The notes below the pieces were generated by a model. That model saw only the letters and a program-made list of their open reading frames with translations. It was not told the origin of the DNA and searched no databases. From Moorena sp. SIOASIH (GTDB lineage Bacteria; Cyanobacteriota; Cyanobacteriia; Cyanobacteriales; Coleofasciculaceae), in assembly GCF_010671925.1 (NCBI RefSeq), contig NZ_JAAHIH010000004.1, forward strand, positions 1,137,234 to 1,201,233: a stretch of 64,000 nt of DNA. Reading direction: 5' to 3'. Both the position numbers and the translations under genes were made by a program. This document shows, in pieces, positions 57,679-64,000 of this stretch (its first letter is position 1; the number at the start of each line of letters is the position of its first letter).

Positions 57679-58611
57679 ATGACCCAATTGAATTATTGGT
57701 TGAAATCCTTAGGAATGCTAACTGTAGCTGTGCTGACTACGGTAACTCCTATTACTTCCAGGAAAGCTAGCGCTAGAACAGTTGCGGACTTAAGACAAGA
57801 GGGAAAATCTCTGGAAATTTCTGTGCTTCCTCCAGACACAGATCCAGATTCCATTAAAATCCCTGTTCCTCCTCCGGAAACGAACAAGAATGGCATTTGT
57901 CCGGAGTTTCTGCCACCAGTGATTGACTCGATTATCGATCATCCTTCCTTGGCGAGAGGGAAATGGGGGATTTTGGTTGAATCATTATCAGAAGAAAAGA
58001 TTTTCTACAGCCACAATGCTAATCAATACTTTATCCCTGCTTCTAACATCAAACTATTAACTACAGCAGCAGCATTAAACAAGCTTCATCCCAATACTCC
58101 GATTCGCTCTAAGTCAATGGAAGAATGGGTGAAGATAACGAATCTAAAAAGCAACAATAGCTATGCTGATACCTTATTGCGCTATATTGGCGGGTCGGAA
58201 GCAGTGCAGGATGCTTTGGCAGAATTGGGAGTTGACCCTAATAGTTATCGACTGGCAGATGGGTCTGGCTTATCCCGGAAAAATTTAGCAACTCCGGAGG
58301 TATTTGTAACTACTCTCAAAGGGATGAGTGACGCCAATAATAACGAAGTTTTCCTGGCTTCGTTACCGGTTGCGGGAGTGAGCGGTACCCTCAAAAATCG
58401 GTTGCGTCATCCCTCTACACAAACCAAAGTTCAAGCCAAAACTGGCACCCTCAGAGGAGTAAAAGCTCTGTCTGGATATCTAGAACATCCCGATTACGGA
58501 ACTATTGTGTTTAGCATCATGGTTAATCAACCATCCCAATCAGGCAAAGTCTTAGAAAAAGGAATTGATCAGATCGTTCTGCGCTTAACTCAGCTGATGC
58601 CTTGTAGTTGA
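57679..58611 (+). CDS. PBP4-type D-alanyl-D-alanine carboxypeptidase, shortened
   Basis: A 310-residue serine peptidase of the S13 family. Signal peptide WLKSLGMLTVAVLTTVTPIT; the three catalytic motifs are present: SxxK in IPASNIKLLTTAAALN, SxN in LKSNNSYADTLLRYIGG and KTG in VQAKTGTLRGVKALSGYL. S13 enzymes trim or crosslink-cleave peptidoglycan in the periplasm. Typical members have over 400 residues with two extra domains between SxxK and SxN. Here only about 40 residues separate the motifs (LNKLHPNTPIRSKSMEEW), so most of those domains are missing. Either a minimal form or an internal in-frame deletion. Heptamer arrays follow the stop. Confidence 0.78.
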   Translation: MTQLNYWLKSLGMLTVAVLTTVTPITSRKASARTVADLRQEGKSLEISVLPPDTDPDSIKIPVPPPETNKNGICPEFLPPVIDSIIDHPSLARGKWGILVESLSEEKIFYSHNANQYFIPASNIKLLTTAAALNKLHPNTPIRSKSMEEWVKITNLKSNNSYADTLLRYIGGSEAVQDALAELGVDPNSYRLADGSGLSRKNLATPEVFVTTLKGMSDANNNEVFLASLPVAGVSGTLKNRLRHPSTQTKVQAKTGTLRGVKALSGYLEHPDYGTIVFSIMVNQPSQSGKVLEKGIDQIVLRLTQLMPCS

Positions 58612-58617
58612 TAGAGA

Positions 58618-58855
58618 GTGTGGGGAGATGGGGAGATGGGGAGATGGGGAGATGGGGAGATGGGGAGATGGGGAGATGGGGAGATGGGGAGTGTGTGCGG
58701 GAGGTGAGATCAGCAACTGGTGTAGGCAAAGTCTATGGCCTCTTGCCTCTTGCCTCTTGCCTCTTGCCTCTTGTTTATTGCCTCTTGCCTCTTGCCTCTT
58801 GCCTCTTGCCTCTTGCCTCTTGCCTCTTGCCTATTCCCTCTTGCCTCTTGCTTTC
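58618..58855. repeat. STRR arrays (GATGGGGA octamers, TTGCCTC heptamers)
   Basis: Eight GATGGGGA units and about fifteen TTGCCTC units. The second array encodes, on the minus strand, the last residues of the SDR gene that ends at 58775. Confidence 0.85.
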
Positions 58856-59650
58856 AACAATCCGATCAAAATACCAATTCAATCCCGGAGCGAGCAAGCT
58901 ATGGAACCGGCCTAGTAATCTCATCTCGAATCCTGGCATGATCCCAAACTGCTTTTTCTCAATACCTCGTACAATCTGATTCGCTACAGCAGTTGCACTC
59001 CACATCTGGGCACTGCCAGTAATCATCTTAGTTTCCAGGGGCTTGGTTTTATTTTCTGCTTCCAGTTGTGGGGTATCGGTATCGGGAGGATAGACAATAG
59101 AAACATGAATTCCTTGGGGCTTTAACTCACCCCGCAAGGATTCCGCTAAACCCCGCAGGGCAAATTTACTGGGACTGTAAGGGGTATAGCCATAAATACC
59201 AATCAGTCCAGCACCGGAAGATAGCAGTACAATATGACCCTTGTGTTGCTGTACCATGCTGGGTAGTACTGCTTTAATAGCATAGAGGGAACCAAAATAG
59301 TTAACTGCCATGGTTTGTTCAAATACCTCTATGGGCAGCTCTTGGAAGTAACCAGGATGAGCAATACCAGCGCTAGTGATTAATAGGTCAGCCGGACCGA
59401 TTTGATCAATTGCTTGCTCAATGGCTGCTTCTACCTGTATCTGCTGGGAAACATCAGCAGAAATAGTTAGAATTTTTGCTTGCGGATGCGTTCCCATCCC
59501 TTCAATCTCGACTTTAGCCTGCTCTAGCTTGGCTGCATCCCTAGCAATCAAGGTCAGATTAGCTCCCTTCTGGGCTAATAATTTGGCAGTGGCTTTGCCA
59601 ATCCCACTGGAGCCCCCTGTGATAATAGCGTGCTGTTGATTGAAGGTCAT
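58775..59650 (-). CDS. 3-Ketodihydrosphingosine reductase-like SDR with repeat-encoded tail
   Basis: A 291-residue short-chain dehydrogenase. NADPH motif GGSSGIGKATAKLLAQKGAN, catalytic Ser in LLSSGAGLIG and YxxxK in YTPYSPSKFALRGLAES. The block VSIVYPPDTDTPQLEAENKT with KPLETK is the mark of KDSR, which reduces 3-ketosphinganine to sphinganine in sphingolipid synthesis. The last about 25 residues (KRQEGIGKRQEARGKRQEAR) are translated TTGCCTC heptamers and not part of the fold. On the same strand, upstream, lie a radical SAM gene and an alpha-oxoamine synthase, whose family includes serine palmitoyltransferase. The function as KDSR is supported by the motif and context, not proven. Confidence 0.8.
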   Translation of the reverse strand: MTFNQQHAIITGGSSGIGKATAKLLAQKGANLTLIARDAAKLEQAKVEIEGMGTHPQAKILTISADVSQQIQVEAAIEQAIDQIGPADLLITSAGIAHPGYFQELPIEVFEQTMAVNYFGSLYAIKAVLPSMVQQHKGHIVLLSSGAGLIGIYGYTPYSPSKFALRGLAESLRGELKPQGIHVSIVYPPDTDTPQLEAENKTKPLETKMITGSAQMWSATAVANQIVRGIEKKQFGIMPGFEMRLLGRFHSLLAPGLNWYFDRIVESKRQEGIGKRQEARGKRQEARGKRQ

Positions 59651-60006
59651 GGTTGAGTCTATAGGGAACAGGGAACAGGGAATAGGGAATAGGGAACAGG
59701 AAACAGGGAGTCGGGAATCGGGAATCGGGAATCGGGAATCGGGGGTGTTGGGTCAATCTTGGAATGAATTAGGAGTAGAGTGGGCATCCTGCACGCGCGA
59801 AAATATTGATAACAGGCAAGATGCCCATTCCATAGAGAACGGGCAAGATGCCCATTCCACAGATGCCCATTCTACAGGTGCGACCCAAGGCCGGGGAACC
59901 CGGCCATTGGAAAGCGCACCTAATGACTCTTAAAATCATTCCATTATTAAGCAAGGCCCTCTACTCCCTACTCCCTACTCCCTACTCCCTACTCCCTTAA
60001 ACTGAA
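59651..60006. repeat. STRR, GCAAGATGCC and GGTGCGACC repeats between SDR and radical SAM genes
   Basis: GGGAACA and GGGAATC heptamers (59660-59740), GGCAAGATGCCCATTCC units (59815-59875), the palindrome 59877-59920 and TACTCCC heptamers (59962-59996). About 356 bp separate the two genes, enough for a separate promoter for the SDR. Confidence 0.8.
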
Positions 60007-61596
60007 TTATGCGATCGCGGATTCGCTTACCGCCACTTCCTCATTCTTAGCCGGTAAAGGTGCTGGTTTATTAGTCATAAATTCAGCCAGCTGAGCCTCT
60101 ATTTGGTCACGAACAATTTGGCGATATTCGAGGAAGTGTTCCGCGTAGGCACAAACCACAAAGAAAGAGCCCACAACTTTCGGTTTCTGCTGAATCAGCT
60201 TAAACAGACTATTCCAGAAAGTCCAGCGGGTCTTACGAAGAAACCCTTGTCGCCAGCATAGGGTTAGTAGCGCCCGGATAGTTATCCAATCGATCCGACG
60301 AGGTACAGCATGCCTCGGTAGACCAAGCTTCATAAAGTGGTTGTAGGTGCGGTTTAAAAATCGCTCTGGGTCATACAGAGTCCAAAACGCCTCCACATAT
60401 TCACGAGCAATTTCTTCCACTGGCCGAGTTGGAACAAAATTGATCAAAGTGGTTTGGTTAATATTAGCCCCACCATCGAGAAGTCGTCCTTCTTTTTCAA
60501 GGCGATGCCACAGAGCAGTATTAGGCAATGCCTGCAACATACTAAACAAGGCAATAGGAATCGACGTTTTCTCAATAAACTGGACAATGCGATCGCCTGC
60601 GCCTGGTTTTTCGCCATCAAAGCCCATGATAAACCCAGCCATCACCCTCAGACCTGCATTGGTAATGGCATCCACCGATTCACTCAGAGAATCCCGAGTA
60701 TTTTGGAACTTTTTAGTCAGGGTAAGGCTGTCTTCATCAGGAGTTTCAATGCCCAAAAAGACCACTTTAAAATTACAATCGACCATCAGGTCCATCAGTT
60801 CTTGGTCTTGAGCCAAATCCACTGAAGCTTCGGTGATAAAGCTAAAAGGATACTCATGTTCAGCCATCCAGACCTTCATGGCTTTCAGCAGAATCTTGAC
60901 ATTGCGCTTATTGCCAATAAAGTTATCATCGACTAGAAAAATCCCCCCTTGGAAATTCAGTTCTAAGAGGCGTTCTAGTTCAGCTAACAACTGCTCTGGA
61001 GCTTTAGTACGGGGTTTGCGACCGTAGAGGACAATAATATCGCAGAATTCGCACTGAAATGGACAGCCCCGAGAGAACTGGATTGCCATAGTGTCATAGG
61101 CTTCGAGGTCCAGAAGATCAAAGCGGGGGATTGGGGTTTCCGTAACATCCGGCTTCTCACCATTAGCACGGAAAACCCCTTCACTCTCGCCCCGTTCAAT
61201 GGCTGAGACAAACATTGGTAGGGTAATTTCCCCTTCATCCAAAATCAAGTAATCTGCCCCAGCCGCTTCCGGTTCGTGGGGTGAGGTGGTCGGGTAAGGA
61301 CCACCCACGGCTACCTTTTTCCCACGGCGCTTAGCTTCCTGAATTTGCTCAAGAAAATCCTTTTTCTGGACGATCATACCTGAGATAATCACCATCTCAG
61401 CCCAATCCCATTCTGCCTCCGTTACCTCAGATACATTGCGGTCAACCAGTTTAAAGGACCATGTCTGAGGTAATATCGCTGCTACTGTCACCAAACCTAG
61501 GGGTGGCATCAGTGCCTTGCGATTCACCAACTCAATGGTTTTCTCCATTGACCAGAAACTTTTCGGAAACAGAGGATATAGCAGTAAAACTCGCAT
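60007..61596 (-). CDS. B12-binding-domain radical SAM enzyme (DUF4070 type)
   Basis: A 529-residue enzyme. The N-terminal cobalamin-binding-like domain has LLYPLFPKSFWSMEKTIELV, GRNVS-like VDRNVSEVTEAEWDWAEMVI and VAVGGPYPTTSPHEPEAAG. The radical SAM cluster motif is FSRGCPFQCEFCDIIVLYG (CxxxCxxC). The following IFLVDDNFIGNKRNVKILLK and SFITEASVDLAQDQELMDLM are typical of the large cyanobacterial group that includes the hopanoid C2-methylase HpnP. Many members are uncharacterised; a C-methylation or other radical reaction on a lipid substrate is plausible. The gene lies between an ACP-oxoamine synthase and a KDSR-like gene on the same strand. ATG 61596 fits the family start; GTG 61605 is possible. 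Confidence 0.82.
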   Translation of the reverse strand: MRVLLLYPLFPKSFWSMEKTIELVNRKALMPPLGLVTVAAILPQTWSFKLVDRNVSEVTEAEWDWAEMVIISGMIVQKKDFLEQIQEAKRRGKKVAVGGPYPTTSPHEPEAAGADYLILDEGEITLPMFVSAIERGESEGVFRANGEKPDVTETPIPRFDLLDLEAYDTMAIQFSRGCPFQCEFCDIIVLYGRKPRTKAPEQLLAELERLLELNFQGGIFLVDDNFIGNKRNVKILLKAMKVWMAEHEYPFSFITEASVDLAQDQELMDLMVDCNFKVVFLGIETPDEDSLTLTKKFQNTRDSLSESVDAITNAGLRVMAGFIMGFDGEKPGAGDRIVQFIEKTSIPIALFSMLQALPNTALWHRLEKEGRLLDGGANINQTTLINFVPTRPVEEIAREYVEAFWTLYDPERFLNRTYNHFMKLGLPRHAVPRRIDWITIRALLTLCWRQGFLRKTRWTFWNSLFKLIQQKPKVVGSFFVVCAYAEHFLEYRQIVRDQIEAQLAEFMTNKPAPLPAKNEEVAVSESAIA

Positions 61597-61605
61597 AAGT
61601 GGCAC

Positions 61606-62011
61606 CTGAAACGATAGTTAGGTTTTCCGGAATTGATTTATCAGAATGTATCAATTGATCACAGCTGGCTTAACTTAACCAGAGTTGGAAAGATGTCGTT
61701 GGCGGATTACCTGTCAGCCACTAACTATTAGGTTAGGTAAATATTAGGTAGGTAACGGGGTGGGAGACTATTCCCCAGTTAGTTAGTTGCTAAGGCTTGC
61801 TAATATATATAGTCTGATCCCCGAGTTAATTTCCACTCAATCCGCCAACGGGGTTTGTAATCTGTAAGTTGCCAGTTTTCCCTTAGATTTACCTGTCAGT
61901 AGTTATACTTAGCACCGGCCTAAACTGAGAGTTACCCCTTGTTAAGGGATCATCAATAAGCTCAGGTTATGACCGTGTGCAGTATAGTTACTATCAGATA
62001 GTTACTCTTAG
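61606..62011. other. Gene-free spacer between oxoamine synthase and radical SAM genes
   Basis: About 400 bp free of STRR, with tandem TTACTCT/GTTACTCTAAG (61995-62022) near the oxoamine synthase end, TTAACTTAACCAGAGTTGGA and several TAGGTTAGGTAAATATTAGG units (61728-61756). It may hold the radical SAM promoter on the minus strand. No gene. Confidence 0.4.
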
Positions 62012-63724
62012 TTACTCTAAGGATGATGTCTGGGTACTATCGTCCTGCTGAAGCTTTGCTACTTCTTGAGCCAGGGTGTTCACCGTAAAGCGAATTTGCT
62101 CCTCCGTATGGTTACAGGTGATAAAGAAGCGCAGGCGGGCAGCATTTTGCGGCACCGATGGATAGAACATAAACGGGACATTGATACCACGCTTAAACAG
62201 ATTCTGAGAGAGTTGCACCGACTTCAAGGCATCTCCCACAATAATTGGAATCACCGGAGAATCTTTACTCGTCCCTGTGTTGAGTCCCTGTTTCTGGGCT
62301 AATTCCAGGAAAAGTTTAGCTCGCTGGTGCAACAGTGCAACTCGCTCTGGTTCTGCCTTGAGTAGCCTTATGGAAGCCAGCACGGAGGCTGCATTAGGGG
62401 GAGCTATGCCAACACTATAGACAAATCCCGGGGAGGTATACTTGAGGTATTCTACCACAGCAGCGCAACCAGCAATATAGCCACCGCAGCTAGCAAATGA
62501 CTTGCTGAGGGTACCCATCCACAAATCTACATCAGCGGGATCAACCCCACAGAACTCACCAACCCCTCGACCATGTTTGCCCAGTACCCCGATGGAGTGA
62601 GCTTCATCTACCATCAGGAAAGCTTTGTGGCGTTTCTTGACTGCAATAAACTGGGGCAAGTCGGGAATGTCACCATCAGTACTGTAAACCCCTTCGATCA
62701 CAATCAGTACCCGTTGATATTGGTGACGACGCTCCTGGAGTATTTTATCCAATGCCTGACAGTCATTATGAGGAAAAGCAATAATGCTCGCTCCCGACAG
62801 GATGCATCCCTGCAAAATACTGTTGTGGCTCAGAGAATCATGTAAGATTAGGTCGTTTTTGCCAAATAGATGACTAATAGTAGTTACGTTAGTAGCATGA
62901 CCGCCCACATAGACGATACTATCCTCAGTACCAATAAACTCAGCAATTTCTTTTTCTAGCTCTCGATGTAAGGGTTTTTCCCCTGACAACAGACGACTAG
63001 CACAGGCAGAGGTACCATAAAGATCTATGGCATCCTTTGCTGCTTGAGATATCACTGGGTCACCACACATCCCCAGATAATTATAAGTGGCATAATTAAT
63101 CAATTCCCTGCCACCAATCTGTGTGGTATTGTTTACCACCCGTTCTTGGGGGGTAAAGAAGGGGTTGTTGACCCCCAGCGCTTTGATTTCCTCCTGTTGC
63201 AATTGCAGTTTGCGGTATTCTGGATATAGGTGGAAATGGTGGTATTCCGGTGGGATATCTTGGTTGTCTAACTTTTCTGCATCTTGATTTGGGATTAGAC
63301 CGTTTTTGGCCGATATATGACCATTCGTTTCCGGTATTGACCTCCCTGACGAGGTTTCTAGGTGAGCTTGTGAGTTTCCTGTTGGTTGTTTAGCAACGTA
63401 TTCCGCCAAATACTCAGCCAATGCCTCAATATTGTCGTGATCCCATAAAAGCGTTGGGGAAAGCCGATGTCCAAGGAAATTCTCCAGCTCTCCGGATAAG
63501 TTAACAGCTTCAATAGAATTCAAACCATAATCGGTAAAATCCCGATGAATATCGATTTCTTGGGCATCCAGCTCAAGTACTTCTGCTAGCTTGGACACTA
63601 ACCAAGTGGCAATGCTTGATGCTTGAGATAATTTTGGGGAACTGACGGTAGATTTGTGATCACTCGTAACCACAGTGGCCGGTGAGCTTTCTTTCCCGTT
63701 CCAGACCTGGTTCAACAATTCCAT
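62012..63724 (-). CDS. Acyl carrier protein - alpha-oxoamine synthase fusion (PLP enzyme)
   Basis: A 570-residue two-domain protein. Residues about 40-115 are an acyl carrier domain (HRDFTDYGLNSIEAVNLSGE, phosphopantetheine Ser in LNSIEA). A linker leads to an alpha-oxoamine synthase domain (about 170-560): GGRELINYATYNYLGMCGDP, DSLSHNSILQGCILSGASII, VDEAHSIGVLGKHGRGVGEF and the PLP Lys in WMGTLSKSFASCGGYIAGCA. The family (AONS, KBL, serine palmitoyltransferase) condenses an acyl thioester with an amino acid and loses CO2. The fused ACP suggests the acyl chain comes from a polyketide or fatty acid synthase, perhaps encoded right of the window. AAGGAG stands six bases before ATG 63724, which decides the start. 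The amino acid used is unknown. Confidence 0.87.
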   Translation of the reverse strand: MELLNQVWNGKESSPATVVTSDHKSTVSSPKLSQASSIATWLVSKLAEVLELDAQEIDIHRDFTDYGLNSIEAVNLSGELENFLGHRLSPTLLWDHDNIEALAEYLAEYVAKQPTGNSQAHLETSSGRSIPETNGHISAKNGLIPNQDAEKLDNQDIPPEYHHFHLYPEYRKLQLQQEEIKALGVNNPFFTPQERVVNNTTQIGGRELINYATYNYLGMCGDPVISQAAKDAIDLYGTSACASRLLSGEKPLHRELEKEIAEFIGTEDSIVYVGGHATNVTTISHLFGKNDLILHDSLSHNSILQGCILSGASIIAFPHNDCQALDKILQERRHQYQRVLIVIEGVYSTDGDIPDLPQFIAVKKRHKAFLMVDEAHSIGVLGKHGRGVGEFCGVDPADVDLWMGTLSKSFASCGGYIAGCAAVVEYLKYTSPGFVYSVGIAPPNAASVLASIRLLKAEPERVALLHQRAKLFLELAQKQGLNTGTSKDSPVIPIIVGDALKSVQLSQNLFKRGINVPFMFYPSVPQNAARLRFFITCNHTEEQIRFTVNTLAQEVAKLQQDDSTQTSSLE

Positions 63725-64000
63725 GTTGCACTCCTTCACCACACTAAAAGATTAGATCACCCAACTGCAGTTAATGGCACTGGGTGATCGTCTGCCCTTA
63801 CCCCTCCATGACTTTTAGATCATTGAGCCTAGTTGTGAACCTTCAACAGCTAATAATGTTCTAAACAGAGATTATGCCTCTATTTCGGTCTTGTTGTCAC
63901 TCTTGAAGCCAATGAATTGCTATTTTTGGGGTTGACTTGATGGTTATTTTGCCATGATCTACTAAAACTTGTGAAAAATTATATCAATCAAGTCAAGTCT
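63725..64000. promoter_or_regulatory. Upstream region of the oxoamine synthase gene, with a 9-bp hairpin
   Basis: GATCACCCA (63755-63763) and TGGGTGATC (63781-63789) are exact complements, within 65 bases of the start. They could form an operator or a 5' leader hairpin. The rest is AT-rich; no gene is seen up to the right edge. Confidence 0.4.

Noticed and set aside
58523..58979. Frames rich in Leu-Leu-Pro-Leu-Ala-Ser
   Set aside because: These are TTGCCTC heptamers read in three frames; only the tail of the SDR gene is likely translated.
60007..61596. Hopanoid C2-methylase HpnP
   Set aside because: The family resemblance is general to the B12-binding radical SAM group; no hopanoid genes are nearby, so a specific HpnP call is not supported.

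Overview
The window looks like chromosome of a filamentous, probably marine cyanobacterium of the Moorena (Moorea)/Oscillatoriales kind. Direct signs are a Psb28-type photosystem II assembly protein, a CruP-type lycopene cyclase, a cytochrome c6, a CruG-like carotenoid glycosyltransferase remnant, many GCGATCGC (HIP1) sites, and a very high load of heptanucleotide short tandem repeats (STRR) and small palindromic repeats. The genus is an inference; the phylum is well supported. No rRNA, tRNA or CRISPR array was seen.

Layout. 0-1.1 kb: partial TIGR01777 epimerase and psb28-2, minus strand. 1.2-4.2 kb: a DUF1822 remnant bounded by two repeat elements, then an unusual CHAT-transmembrane-PstS fusion. 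4.4-8 kb: broken Uma2, HicB, antitoxin and PIN genes and an IS4-type transposase torn by palindromes and hairpin elements. 8.4-13.8 kb: repeat-rich accessory region holding two unlinked-looking cyanobactin-type precursor peptide genes (9318-9479 and 10148-10312), a structured-RNA-like element, and four toxin-antitoxin loci. 13.8-19.6 kb: double GNAT, tandem Uma2 genes, DUF29, aspartoacylase, DUF1802 and a truncated carotenoid glycosyltransferase. 20.7-26.8 kb: purL with an in-frame repeat insertion, an Rpn/PD-(D/E)XK protein, and a membrane-anchored dCTP-deaminase-like protein that lacks the catalytic Glu.

27-36 kb: a two-gene EF-hand/terpene synthase operon, a 4-hydroxyphenylpyruvate dioxygenase-type gene, and an overlapping pair coding for a haem-c DUF3365/HAMP sensor and an MscS channel with a cyclic-nucleotide-binding-like domain. 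34.8-45 kb: a sulfatase module. An AraC regulator stands divergent from secreted sulfatase 1; secreted sulfatase 2 and an exported formylglycine-generating enzyme follow. Both sulfatases share a 49-bp upstream element (47/49 identical). MITE copies with perfect 9-bp target duplications and a TnpB element lie around the second half.

45-56 kb: petJ, cruP (with the same kind of in-frame repeat insertion as purL), a dead toxin-antitoxin copy, and a STAND/NB-ARC NTPase carrying 23 near-identical 31-32-residue repeats, whose N-terminal piece was split off by a palindromic repeat. 55-64 kb: an intact Uma2, a small-peptide locus with a conserved hairpin leader that occurs twice in the window, a short PBP4-type peptidase, and a minus-strand cluster of ACP-alpha-oxoamine synthase, B12-binding radical SAM enzyme and 3-ketodihydrosphingosine-reductase-like SDR. 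That cluster suggests an amino-lipid or polyketide-amino acid pathway that probably continues beyond the right edge.

The most distinctive properties are the orphan cyanobactin precursors, the sphingoid-like cluster, the sulfatase regulon, and the way heptamer satellites and palindromes invade coding genes in frame.
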